The notes under the pieces: model-generated
Told to the model about the DNA's origin: nothing
Database searches by the model: none
The model's input: the letters and a program-made list of their open reading frames with translations, nothing else
Program-made: the position numbers and the translations under genes
Shown: positions 11,549 through 22,561 of the stretch, one piece after another
Position numbering within the stretch: position 1 is the first letter of the stretch
Layout of the letters: each line of letters begins with the position of its first letter
Source: Hordeum vulgare subsp. vulgare
Taxonomy: Eukaryota; Streptophyta; Magnoliopsida; Poales; Poaceae
Length of the DNA stretch: 64,000 bases
Direction: 5' to 3'
Assembly: GCF_904849725.1 (NCBI RefSeq)
Contig: NC_058521.1
Coordinates: forward strand, 99,186,244-99,250,243

Positions 11549-12876
11549 GCCGCGCCAGGAGGTCGCCTGGGTGGGTCCCAGCTCCTTTGGTCTATATTTA
11601 GAGTCCCGAGAGGAAACCCTCGCAGACTTCCTAGAATTGCGAATTTCTCCATCGTTCCGCCGCCGCAGCGCTTCTCAGATCGAGAGCGTCAAGAGACTTC
11701 TTCCCGGCACCCTGCCGGAGGGAGGATTGACCTCCGAGAGCTTCTCCACCGCCATGGACGCTTCCCGGACGTGCCGTGAGTAGTCCTCCTTGGACCATGA
11801 GTCCATGAACAGTAGCTATGTGATGTCTTCTCTCCAATCTTGTGCTTCAATGGTTAGTCTTTGTAAGCTGCCCTACATGATCAAGGCATCTATGTAATTC
11901 TCTTGCTACTCCTATTCTCGGTTTGTTGGGATCTGATGGATTATGAGATTATGTTCAGATTGTTATGAGTTATATATTTGATTATCATTTTATATTATGT
12001 TCCTTGTGATTCATGCATGTTCTCCGTTGCTATTTATTGCTTTGGCCGAGTAGTAGATTACAACTCCAAGAGGGAGCGTTATGCATGATTGTGTGTTCAT
12101 GCCCCTCGATATCTAGATTGAGTGACATAAACATGAGACTAGGGGATGTGCTTGTTGCCACCAGGGAGAAAACAACGGTGCTTGCGACCACGGTTGCAAG
12201 GATTGTTTACCTTACGCATAGTTCGTTAATGCAGTTGTCCGTTGCTTATAGTTTACACTTTCGGTGGGGCTCGCAACTTAATATCGGAGAGATATTCTGG
12301 ATAGATATCTCAAGGTGGATGATTAGTAAGTAGTGCTGATGAATAGACAGTCTACTTGTCTTGGCGTACTGCCCATTACTATTGAACCTCTAACTATCAA
12401 GTAGCATAATTAGCACTGCGGTGCGATCAATTCTGTCAATTGCCCAACTATGATTTGTTTACCCAAGTATAGTTGTGTATCGCCTTTTGGGAGAGATACA
12501 TCACTAGTGAACATCATGTGCCTCTGTTCCATATCACCATCATTGTTTACACCTCCATCATTTACTGCTTTCGTTTACTTTTCCATTGCAATCACTATTA
12601 CCTTCCTTCTTTTGTTTTGATCCTTTGCAAACTACAAGGCCGGAGAGATTGACAACCACTTTGTACTATTTGGGAGAAAAGTTATTTGTTTTGTGTGCAG
12701 GTCCACGTGTTCTATTGACCAGGACAGGAGACACCTACTTGTTGATCCTAGGAGTCCTTCTGGTTCGATAAACCTTACAGTCTTCGTGTAAGGGAAATCT
12801 GCTGCTGACTACATCTCCACCTTCCACTTGGGGTAACCAACGAGGGGCGAGAATTATATCCATCAACTCGTCATCA
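11549..12876 (+). repeat. 5'-truncated Gypsy LTR, right end of the composite
   Basis: The sequence is collinear with the left LTR from about its position 1236 to the end, and closes in the same CGTCATCA before the right CCCCA. The first roughly 290 bp of the LTR are missing and are replaced by the exact terminus of the reverse LTR. It is therefore the 3' LTR of the original plus-strand element, entered or cut by an inverted relative. Confidence 0.85.
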
Positions 12877-14293
12877 CCCCAACACACCGAATACAATGGT
12901 ATATAGGTGCACTAGTTCGGCGAATAGATGGTGCTACAAGTGTAGTATGGATAGTAGATATAGGTTTTTGTAATCTGAAAATATAAAACAGCAAGGTAGC
13001 AAGTGGAAAACAGCGAGCAAAATGTTGTATAAGTGCTTGGTATTAAGGCCTAGGGTTCATACTTTCACTATTGCAATCTCTCAACAATGCTAACATAGTA
13101 GAATCATATGATTACCCCTCAACGTGCAACAAAGAATCACTCGAAAGTTCCTATCTAGGGGAGAACAATAAGACGAAATTTGTGTAGGTAGTAGAACCAC
13201 CTCAAAGTTATTCCTTCTGATCAATCTTTTGAGCTATTCCTATAAGTATCACAAACAGCCCTAGAGCTTGTACTATAATAACACACATGATACATATCAA
13301 TCAACCCTAATGTCACATAGATGCACCAATGTCACCTCAAGTATTCATGGGTAAGTTATGTGACATGCATCTAACAATTTCAGATCTATCATATGCAATC
13401 CAGCACAAAGAACTTCAAGGAGCACCCCAAGATTTCTACCGGAGAACATAGTACGAAAACGTGTAATCAACCCCTATGCATAGATCCCCATGGTCACAGG
13501 AATCCGCAAGTTGATGCCATAACATATATCAAATGAATCATTTGAATACCCCAATGTCACTATGAGTATCCGCATGCAAGACATACATTCAGTGTTCTCA
13601 AACCAAAATATTCAATCCAACATAATGAGATAGCAAGGGAATAACATCATATGATCCAACTAGATTAACAAGGCCCGTGATACATCAAGATCGTGCCATC
13701 TGAAGAACATGAGAGAGAGATTGAACAGATAGGTACTGGTACATACCGTCAGCCCCGAGGGTGAACTACTCCCTCCTCGTCATGGCCTCCGTCGGGATGA
13801 TGAAGATGGCCACTGGAGATGATTTCCCCTCTCCAACAGGGTACTCGAAAGGCACCAAATGGTTTTTTTGTCAACACAGAGAGTTGCAGCGGTGGAGCGG
13901 AAGTTATCTCTTTATTTCTAGGGTTCATAGTATATATACGATTTTTCAGCGTTGGAATCACGCCAAACAAGGCCACGTGGGCCCCCAAGCCATCAGGGCG
14001 CAACCTAGGTGGGCCCTATTGACTTGTGGCCCACAGGTGGCTCCACTGCGGTGGTTCTTCACTCCAGTATTGCTTATTTCCTCTAGAAAAATTATAAAAA
14101 GTTTCGGGTGATTCCAAGAAGTTTCATTTTCGTCACAAAAACAACACCATGGTACTTTTGCTCAAAACAACGTTAGTCCGGTTTAATTCTAAGTAAATCA
14201 TATAAGTGCATCAAAACCATATATAAGTATTATAAACATAGGCGGACATGTCAGGAATACTTCATAAATTATTGATATATTGGAGACGTATCA
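12877..14293 (-). repeat. Gypsy LTR in reverse (insertion target of the composite)
   Basis: On the minus strand the LTR begins TGATACGTCTCCAATAT at 14293 and runs leftward to the CCCCA at 12877. It continues at 946-870 on the other side of the composite. It carries a minus-strand TATATATA box near 13931-13938. The piece beyond about 870 is lost, so the LTR end and primer site are not seen. It belongs to the same broad class (TGATACGTC start) as the composite LTRs but is clearly a different family. No gene is inside. Confidence 0.75.
13931..13938 (-). promoter_or_regulatory. Candidate LTR TATA box
   Basis: TATATATA on the minus strand about 360 bp into the reverse LTR, followed by a GC-richer leader. 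Motif and position only. Confidence 0.4.
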
Positions 14294-15576
14294 AAGACAC
14301 AAACATTTTTGGCGTGGTTGCCATACGTGGTGCTGTCGTACATCCACGTTGATGGAGACTTCAACCCATGGAGGGTAATAGGTGCACAAGTCCAGGAGAG
14401 CTCCACTCACAATTGGTCCATGATGAAGTAACCTTGTCTATTCGACCATGGCTTACCTCCACAAATGACTAGTCCCACTCGGGGTAGATCTTCATGAAGT
14501 AGGCGATCTCCTTACCCTTACAAACTTCTTGGTTCAACTCCACACGGTTTGGAGGCTCCCAAGCAACACCTAACCAGTCTAGGAGACACCACTCTCTAAA
14601 AGGTAATAGATGTGGTATGGATGATGAACTCCTCGCTCTAGTGCTTCAAAATATAGTCTCCTCAACACTCAATCACTCTCTCATAGAATTTTGCTTTGTA
14701 GAAGAGATTTATTGGGTGGAAAACAACTTGGGAAGGATAGAAATCAAGATTCATATGGTTGGAGTGGAAGATATTGATCTACAGAAAATGAATGGTGGAA
14801 GTGTTTGCTTGTTCTGAGCACTCTCCCTTCGAATGAGAGGAAGGTGGAGGGGTATATATAGCCATATAAAAAAATCCAACCATTACAACATTATTGCGAA
14901 CTCACTGGAACTTGGGTAAAAACTGGTTACACCGACTAGTGAAAATTGTCCTAACTTTCGGCGTTTCGGTGAGATGGAGGGATACCAACTCGGTTAGTCT
15001 GATTGGGTTGACCTAGGCAGTTTCAGTGACTTGGTGGCACCAAAATGCAAAACTCGGAAATTTTGATTTTTGACAATTAGATGCCAGCAATGTGGTCACT
15101 GCTTCTCACCCGTACCGAAACAAAACTTGGTTGCACAAAGATGCTAGAGTTTGGCTTGGGTTTTGTCTAGGGTGAAACTTAGTGGGCCGATATAGATTTG
15201 GTGGTTGCACCGAATTTGACATTTTGGATTTTGTAGAGAATCTTTGTGAGAGATTGGTTGAGGGTTTTGGTGGCAAATACCTAAGCACTTTGAGCAACCA
15301 AATCATTTTCAATTCCTCATCCCTTTTAATAGTATTGGCTTTATTATGGACTGAGTTGTGATTTCTCACATAACATAAAATGTAGAGTCATGAAGCTTGA
15401 AGCTTTTGCCAATGACATTATTTTCCTTCTTGGAGATCCTTCTCACCATTCCAGCCACTACTGATCCGAAATAAACTAGGTAGAACTATTAGTCTAAGAG
15501 ATAATGTATGTTGTCATGAATAAACAAAACCTCCAAGGGAGCATCTATGCTTTAAGAGGCCACCCAAGCAATATAG
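14294..15576. other. Unclassified repeat-like DNA
   Basis: About 1.3 kb without a convincing gene. The stretch 14300-14820 has one plus-strand ORF of 66 residues (14617-14817) with no motif I recognise. A TATATATAGCCATATA box lies near 14863. From about 14900 to 15260 short motifs such as TTGCACCGA, TTTCGGTG and ACTCGG recur in both orientations, as in regulatory ends of Triticeae transposons. I cannot assign a family. It could be an LTR or the subterminal part of a DNA transposon. Confidence 0.4.
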
Positions 15577-15769
15577 ATGGCGGACGAGAACACCATCGTC
15601 GAGTCCATCTAGGGAAAGCCTACGTCAAGGCAAACCGATAGTTCATCCGGCAAGAATAGGTGGTACCGGAGGCGCTGTTCACCAAACTGGACATGGAGGC
15701 GGCGGGGGATTAGGAGCCAGAGCCATCACACGCACAGGAGCTGTTGCACTTGCCCATCTACTCGATGTC
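15577..15769 (+). pseudogene. Decayed ORF fragment, continued at 35259-35292
   Basis: An ATG at 15577 opens MADENTIVESI and then meets TAG. In another frame a protein-like stretch reads VVPEALFTKLDMEAAGD, then a TAG, then EPEPSHAQELLHLPIYSM. This last frame continues exactly across the large insertion into 35259-35292 (SDTESIEIFDN, then TAG). The continuity after removing the insertion and one TSD copy suggests a once-coding target, either a host-gene piece or a transposon ORF. I do not recognise the product. Confidence 0.4.
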
Positions 15770-18700
15770 TGTAGCGACCCGACTCAAAAATGAGTCAAGC
15801 CTCTGTGTATCTGTGCCATCCCTGGATCAGTATGCTGGCACACACAGTACATCAATGTATATATCAAAGTGCAATCACATGTAAATAGCATAAAACTGAT
15901 ATATACCTTAAATATTTCAGCTGAAGCAGTCAAGGGAGTGGAGTCCCAATAAACACCAACGGCAAGTTGAGTGTAGACCGTAACCCTGAATCGTACTCTT
16001 ACTCGTCAAAGAAAAATATCTGCAACATAAGACGTTGCAGCCGTGTAGGTCAGCATATTGAATATGCCGGCAAGTCACATAAGAGAGGGGTGAAAAGTAA
16101 TCATCTATACTATATGCATATATGGCAGGTGGGGCTATTAGTTTTTAGCGAAAATCAAGTTTTCTCCTACAACAAGAGGGGGCTAAAAGCAAAATGTTAC
16201 TACTTTGTTGGTTGTTAACGAGATGGTTCCGCCAACCAGTTCTCGTACCCGAGTTGTCAATAATTACCCTCATCAAATATATTTAATGTTGTTGAGAACT
16301 CCAGATAACTTCAATTCCTTTGGCTCAAGTTGTCCATGACCGTGGACACGGCTAATCGATTAGGTTTGAGTACTCTGCAGAGTTTTGCACACGTTCCACA
16401 CAAGATTTGATCGCCTCCGTGTATGTCCTCGCACTTCAGGGCGTTTCAAGACCGGATGATCAAAACATGGTCTTTCAACGGGTCCCTCTGAATCCCTGTC
16501 GGTGCCCATCCATTCCTACTGTTCGTCTACATCTGCTAGCACCGCCTGTCCAGAGTCGCCGCGTTGTCCAACCAAGCCAGAGCCCATAATGACTTGTGGC
16601 TGTGCGGGTAAGCCTTGGGTCTTGAAAATATCCGTCCGTCTCTTTGAGCCTGGGTGAAGCTTTCCGCAGGATGACATGGCCTCTCCAGCATCCCGGGCAT
16701 CCACTGGGTTTTCCAGGGAGCCGATCAACCATCCTTCACCCAGTGTTGCATTGCGTCCGAGGTCTTGAAAATCTTGTCTTAACCGGTCTTGATTATTATA
16801 TCAACCTCGCATCACTCGTGGTATACACTCAACCGATGACCCGTCTACTCAAGCATAGCATTAAGAAATTGTCGTCCCGGGGCCTAGTATCGGGGTTGTT
16901 GTGTTCCTACCACATGATACTACAACTTATACTAAAGTTTCCAAGTACCTAGGCAGCATGCAATTGGGCATAGGATGGTAGAACTACAATGCATAAAACA
17001 TGGGTGATAGTATGATCAAGTGACTTGCCTGTGATGTTGACGAAGAAGAATTTCTCGAGAAAATAACTTGATAGACTACTCGTCACTCTCCGATGAAATC
17101 TATATAACAAACATATCATTCACTTAAGCACTCATACTAGAAATCATTCTAGGAATCAAAACAAAAGAGAGAGCGAAATAGAATCCGAAAGAAACTTCAA
17201 ATAAGACTAGGGAGTCTTCTACTACGTCAAACACTAAATAATTCTTTTCTAACAGAAAATAATAACAAGGAACTAAGGTATAAGTCTAACTAAGATAAAA
17301 TAAAGTATTTTTCACAAAACTTTTTGAAAGTATTCCCAAACGGGATTTGAAACAACGGTGAAAACAATTGCAAGTTACTAAGGAACTAGAATTGATTTCA
17401 TGAAAATAAATAAAAATAAAATGAAAACTTGTTGCAAAACTACTGTTTATCTAACAGAAACAAAACATAATATTTCTGAAATAATAAAGAAAATATTTTA
17501 AAACAATTCTAGAAAAGGAATTAGCCGCAATCCTAAAAGAGGTGAAACAGAAATTGTTTCATATGAAACAGTGAGCTAAATTACTCAACCAAATCTGAAA
17601 TTTTTACCACAGTAATATTTTATCACTAGAAAACAGTAGCAAAAAGAATCAACTCAAAATCATTTTTCAAACTCCTGGAATAGGCAAAACAAGGTTTAAA
17701 CTAAATCTGCTCTAACTTATATTCAAAAATTTCAAACATAGACAAATTATATGTTTTTAAAAACTACAGGAAATTTGTGAGCTACTGGAAAAAGAATCAA
17801 TGTCATTGGACTTAGGGATAAAAAGTTGTGGCCAAAACAATATTGAAAGTTTCTGTTTTTGAAATTAGGCAGAAAAAAGTAATACTAACCTAGCTAACTA
17901 TTGGGGTACACGTGGCCAGATGTTATTGGCTGAGAGGGGTGTTTGTTGCTGCGCTATGGGCAAACGGCCGAGCTCTAACAAACTCACTAGTTAAATGATA
18001 AGTGAAAAGAAAACCGTGGGTTAACTGAAATAAACCGAAAGGTTATTTCCTATATCTAATATAAGCCATCCTCTTAGATCCAACGGTTATAAAACAAAAG
18101 AGAAAAGTAACAGAGGGAGAGGGAGAACAGAGAGGGGAGGGGGAGAGTACCGTGACTGGGGTGTACTCCGGCGAGGTGCTGTTTGCCGGCGAGGGAGGGT
18201 GGAGCTCCGGGGCGGGTTGGAGGAGATGGGCGGCGGCGGTGGGGAAGTCCTCCTCCTCGGGGGGAGGCGCTCGGGGGAGAGAGGTGCGGCGACGGGTGCT
18301 CCTGTGGGGTAGACGTGGTGCAGCAGCTACTCCGATGGGGTGGCTCGGGCGGTGAGGGAGAGCTCCAGGGGGAGGGGAAAATGGGGAGGCGGCGGCGGGG
18401 CAGTACTCCTCCTCCTCGGGGGGAGGCGCTCGGGGAGAGGGGGCTCGGGCAGCGGCTCCTGGAGGCGGGGTAGACGAAGTGTGGCAGCAGCCTTGCTGGT
18501 GCTGCTGCTCGTGAAGGGGGGTGCAGCAGGGGGTGGAGGGGTGGCGGCGTGGCAAGGGGGCGGCGGTGGAGGGGCACTTATATAGGCCAGGGAGAGGGGA
18601 GCTATGGAAGGGAGAGGGAGAGTTAAGGAAGAAAATCGCGGCTGGGAAGGAGTCGGTCTCGGGTGCAGAGAATAGGAAGGAGAGGGAGGAAGGAGAAGAA

Positions 18701-19529
18701 GGGTGACATGGGGAGAGAGATCGGTTGCAGGCCCACTGGCCAGTGAGAAGGAGTAGGAGATGTTGGGGTCGGGCGGCCTGTAACAAAGGGATCTGAGATC
18801 CCTGGAATAGTGGGGATCGGCCCAAGCTATAAGGCGCCCAGGGCGGCGGCTAGAAAAATAATAATAAAAGGTTTCCTAATATCTAATCTTTCCAAAACAG
18901 AAAATATAAAAGCTAAAAAAAAGAAAATAAATCAAAATATCTACATATGGTATTATATATCAAAAAAAATCAGAAAAAGAATCTCTACCCGAATAACATT
19001 TTTTTAAAGCCAAAATAAAAACTTTTTAAAAAATGTTTTTTCAGAAATTCACTAAATTGCCTTATTTCTCTTTGCAAATATTTTTGCAAATAAACCTTGG
19101 GTTTTTCTTGGCTCAAACATTTCTAAAATTTGCCCGCACTTTGGAGGGTCATTTTCCTCCGCTCTCTCTCTTACGTGCAAGAGAGTTTTCTCCGGACATT
19201 TCTCGTGCGATGGAAATACAAAACAAAAGACGGAAGAATTTCCCGACACTTCTTGCACGAAGAAAACAATAAAAATGCAAGGGAATTCAAATGTAAATAT
19301 CTCCGTTCAAATCCTTTATAGTTGAAGAAGTCATGTCTTCTTCTCTCTTTGCTTTTAAAAGCTTTAATTTGACTTCACTGGAGAAGGGGAAAGTCATTTT
19401 ATTCCCTCTCATTCAAAAGTTTCGAAAAGTTTCAAATTTCACACAAGTTTCAATCACTCAGAAAACAAACAAACAATCAATCTAATAATTATATTAACAT
19501 TCCAAAATTTATAATTTTGGGATGTTACA
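15770..19529 (-). repeat. 3' LTR of the gag-only element
   Basis: The LTR is 3760 bp. The 15770-17860 part is very close to 31653-33760. The GC-rich core (about 18110-18800) is much less alike, and the TGTAACATCCC end is again similar. A minus-strand TATA box lies at 18576-18586. Pro/Ser-rich ORFs on the minus strand (18043-18825) fall in the GC-rich core and are not conserved in the other LTR, so I do not call them genes. Confidence 0.85.
18576..18586 (-). promoter_or_regulatory. Candidate LTR TATA box
   Basis: The minus strand reads CCTATATAAGTGCC just before the GC-rich leader. The sister LTR has CTCTATAAGAAGC at the equivalent place near 34474-34483. Confidence 0.55.
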
Positions 19530-20453
19530 AACTACCACACTTAAAATGAATCTCGTCCTCGAGATTCGAAGAGGCTAGAAAGAAAGGTTAGGGTTTGGGG
19601 GTCTTCTAACAATCCAATCTCCGGCAAGGTGGGATGCTAACACACTTAAAATGAGAGATACTGGTCCCTCAAAAATGCTTTAACGATCCTCTGGGGTTTT
19701 GGCTACTGACATCGCACAGTCTTCATATTAAATCTTTTGGTGATGCTCTCCCGTTGATATAAGCTTCTTCCATCACTTGGTCTTCTTTAACTGACAGTCT
19801 CGTGGTCAATTCTAAATAACATATCGATGGTTCTCATGGTGGTGTACCATTTGTGGTTATCCTGCACAGAGAGGGGTCTTGGTTTCATCCTCACCACAAA
19901 ATTTCCTACGCGTGACAACAAATGCCATGTACATGGGCTTTTCTTATACCATTCTAAGGCTTAAACAAAAGCTTCAAAGAACGTCATCTCTCTATATGGG
20001 TAAGTCTCTCAGATTTACCATTCCGAATAGCAAGATAAATGATAAGAGTAAGTCGTCATGGTGATCAATCCATTCCACACCCAATCATTTCTCTGTATAA
20101 GGTTTAGCGAATCTCGCATTCTAACACTTGGGCATCCTCACAAGCGTTGCAGAATTTCTCTTGTCCACGAACGAAGTTCGGATAATCCATTGGTTCTGCA
20201 AGCTGAACAAAACATCTATCGTATCTACACAACTCTCAGGTTTTCGTATGCTCCTCAGAAAAACGTTTGCTGATCCACCATAGCTTCTTCCATAAATCAT
20301 ATTCATTGCATAATCAATCATTTATTACATCCTTAATTTTTTCCTCAAAAACTCCAATTCAAAAGTACTCTATTACAATTGCCGCCATCCACATTGGTCG
20401 GTATGGTCGTGCATTTCTGCCAACATTATTGATCTGCCTCTCTTGGAGGTACT
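19530..20453 (-). other. Internal region of the gag-only element, 3' end, with polypurine-like tract
   Basis: Minus-strand DNA downstream of the second ORF. Next to the LTR it reads GAGGACGAGATTCATTTTAA then GTGTGGTAGTT. This is the usual layout for the 3' end of Triticeae Gypsy-type internals, with a weak polypurine tract. No coding region is recognisable between here and the stop of the second ORF at 20454. Confidence 0.55.
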
Positions 20454-20678
20454 TTAGTTCCTCTGGAACTTTCCAATGTGCTCCTTGAAATCATCCATCT
20501 TTTGCTTCATCATGGTGGTCATGAGCTTCATCTCCATCATCTCCGCACGTACCTCACTCAGGTATTCCTGGGTATGACGGAGTCTTGCTTCAAGTATTTC
20601 TCCGATCTGACGGATGGCTTCCATGGCAGCTTCCCGAACAGCATCAAAGAAGGTTGCTCGTGGCACACGTGAGATGAA
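20454..20678 (-). pseudogene. C-terminal half of an unrecognised ORF in the gag-only element
   Basis: Seventy-four residues plus a stop follow the Copia insertion point. They open FISRVPRATFFDAVREAAME and continue with a Glu/Met/Lys-rich stretch that looks like an alpha-helical coiled coil (residues such as EILEARLRHTQEYL, then EMMEMKLMTTMMKQKMDDF). The frame joins exactly to 29595-29879 once the Copia and one copy of AAAGT are removed, giving a protein of about 169 residues. I do not recognise the family. The coil suggests self-association or a Gag accessory role, which is inference. Confidence 0.6.
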
Positions 20679-20683
20679 AAAGT

Positions 20684-22509
20684 TGTTGGTGAACGTCGCA
20701 TGGGAAACAAAAAATTTCCTACGCGCACAAAGACCTATCATGGTGATGTCCATCTACGAGAGGGGATGAGTGATCTACGTACCGTTGTAGATCGTACAGC
20801 AGAAGCATTAGAGAACGCGGTTGATGTAGTGGAACGTCCTCACGTCCCTCGATCCGCCCCGCGAACAATCCCGCGATCAGTCCCACGATCTAGTACCGAA
20901 CGGACGGCACCTCCGCGTTCAGCACACGTACAGCTCGACGATGATCTCAGCCTTCTTGATCCAGCAAGAGAGACAGAGAGGTAGAAGAGTTCTCCGGCAG
21001 CGTGACGGCGCTCCGGAGGTTGGTGATGATCTTGTCTCAGCAGGGCTCCGCCCGAGCTCCGCAGAAACGCGATCTAGAGGAAAAACTATGGAGGTATGTG
21101 GTCGGGCAGCCGTGAGAAAGTCATCTCAAATCTGCCCTAAAAGCCCCATATATATAGGAGGAGAGAGGGGGACCTTGCCTTGGGGTCCAAGGGACCCTCA
21201 AGGGGTCGGCCGAGCCAAGGGGGGGGAGGACTCCCCCCCAAACCGAGTTGGACTTGGTTTGGTGGGAGGAGTCCCCCTCCCTTCCCACTTCCTCCCTCTT
21301 TTTTTTTCTTTTCCTTTGATTTCCTTCTCTTGGCGCATTGGCCCCCTTGGGGCTGTCCCACCAGCCCACTAAGGGCTGGTGTGTCTCCCCAAAGCCTATG
21401 GGCTTCCCCGGGGTGGGTTGCCCCCCCCCCCCCCCGGTGAACTCCCGGAACCCATTCGTCATTCCCGGTACATTCCCGGTATCTCCGAAAACCTTCCGGT
21501 AATCAAATGAGGTCATCCTATATATCAATCTTCGTTTCCGGACCATTCCGGAAACCCTCGTGACATCCTGATCTCATCCGGGACTCCGAACAACATTCGG
21601 TAACCAACCATATAACTCAAATACGCATAAAACAACGTCGAACCTTAAGTGTGCAGACCCTGCGGGTTCGAGAACTATGTAGACATGACCCGAGAGACTC
21701 CTCGGTCAATATCCAATAGCGGGACCTGGATCCCCATATTGGATCCTACATATTCTACGAAGATCTTATCGTTTGAACCTCAGTGCCAAGGATTCGTATA
21801 ATCCCGTATGTCATTCCCTTTGTCCTTCGGTATGTTACTTGCCCGAGATTCGATCGTCAGTATCCGCATACGTATTTCAATCTCGTTTACCGGCAAGTCT
21901 CTTTACTCGTTCCGTAATACAAGATCCCGCAACTTACACTAAGTTACATTGCTTGCAAGGCTTGTGTGTGATGTTGTATTACCGAGTGGGCCCCGAGATA
22001 CCTCTCCGTCACACGGAGTGACAAATCCCAGTCCTGATCCATACTAAATCAACTAACACCTTCGGAGATACCTGTAGAGCATCTTTATAGTCACACAGTT
22101 ACGTTGCGACGTTTGATACACACAAAGCATTCCTCCGGTGTCAGTGAGTTATATGATCTCATGGTCATAGGAATAAATACTTGACACGCAGAAAACAGTA
22201 GCAACAAAATGACACGATCAACATGCTACGTCTATTAGTTTGGGTCTAGTCCATCACGCGATTATCCCAATGACGTGATCCAGTTATCAAGCAACAACAC
22301 CTTGTTCATAATCAGAAGACACTGACTATCATCGATCAACTGGCTAGCCAACTAGAGGCATGCTAGGGACGGTGTTTTGTCTATGTATCCACACATGTAA
22401 ACGAGTCTTCATTCAATACAATTATAGCATGGATAATAAACTATTATCTTGATACAGGAATTATAATAATAACTTCATTTATCATTGCCTCTAGGGCATA
22501 ATTCCAACA
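20684..22509 (-). repeat. 3' LTR of the minus-strand BARE-type Copia
   Basis: 1826 bp, ending TGTTGG/CCAACA. A minus-strand TATATATA box lies at about 21149-21157, followed by the transcribed leader. A poly-C run of about 15 bases lies at 21421-21435. The ORFs of 70-143 residues inside are shared by all BARE LTRs in the window as noncoding leader and are not genes. Confidence 0.93.
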
Positions 22510-22561
22510 GTCTCCCACTTGCACTAGAGTCAATAATCTAGCCCTCACATCACCATGTGAA

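Larger units (their letters stand above)
947..12876 (+). mobile_element. Composite palindromic Gypsy insertion flanked by CCCCA
   Basis: The block is flanked by CCCCA at 942-946 and 12877-12881, and the flanks rejoin as one continuous reverse Gypsy LTR (GTGTCCCCAACACACC). In order it holds: a full LTR(+) at 947-2604; gag(+) at 2778-4165; a 78-bp spacer; gag(-) at 5582-4136; a full LTR(-) at 11548-5758, interrupted by a solo LTR; and a 5'-truncated LTR(+) at 11549-12876. Each inverted arm measures about 3.2 kb once the solo LTR is removed. No protease, RT, RNase H or integrase is visible. The outer TSD with LTR ends on both sides says one original plus-strand element was inserted here. Its middle was later replaced or rearranged by an inverted relative. 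Confidence 0.8.

Noticed and set aside
14617..14817. 66-residue ORF
   Set aside because: No recognisable domain and no supporting context. Kept only as a remark in the unclassified region.
18043..18825. A 260-residue Pro/Ser-rich ORF and overlapping frames in the LTR core
   Set aside because: The block is GC-rich with open frames on both strands, and the equivalent region of the partner LTR does not keep the frame or sequence.
20941..21546. ORFs repeated at 28054-28720, 39568-40060 and 46604-47163
   Set aside because: They recur only because they lie in the shared leader part of BARE LTRs, and frames shift with poly-C length. Not genes.
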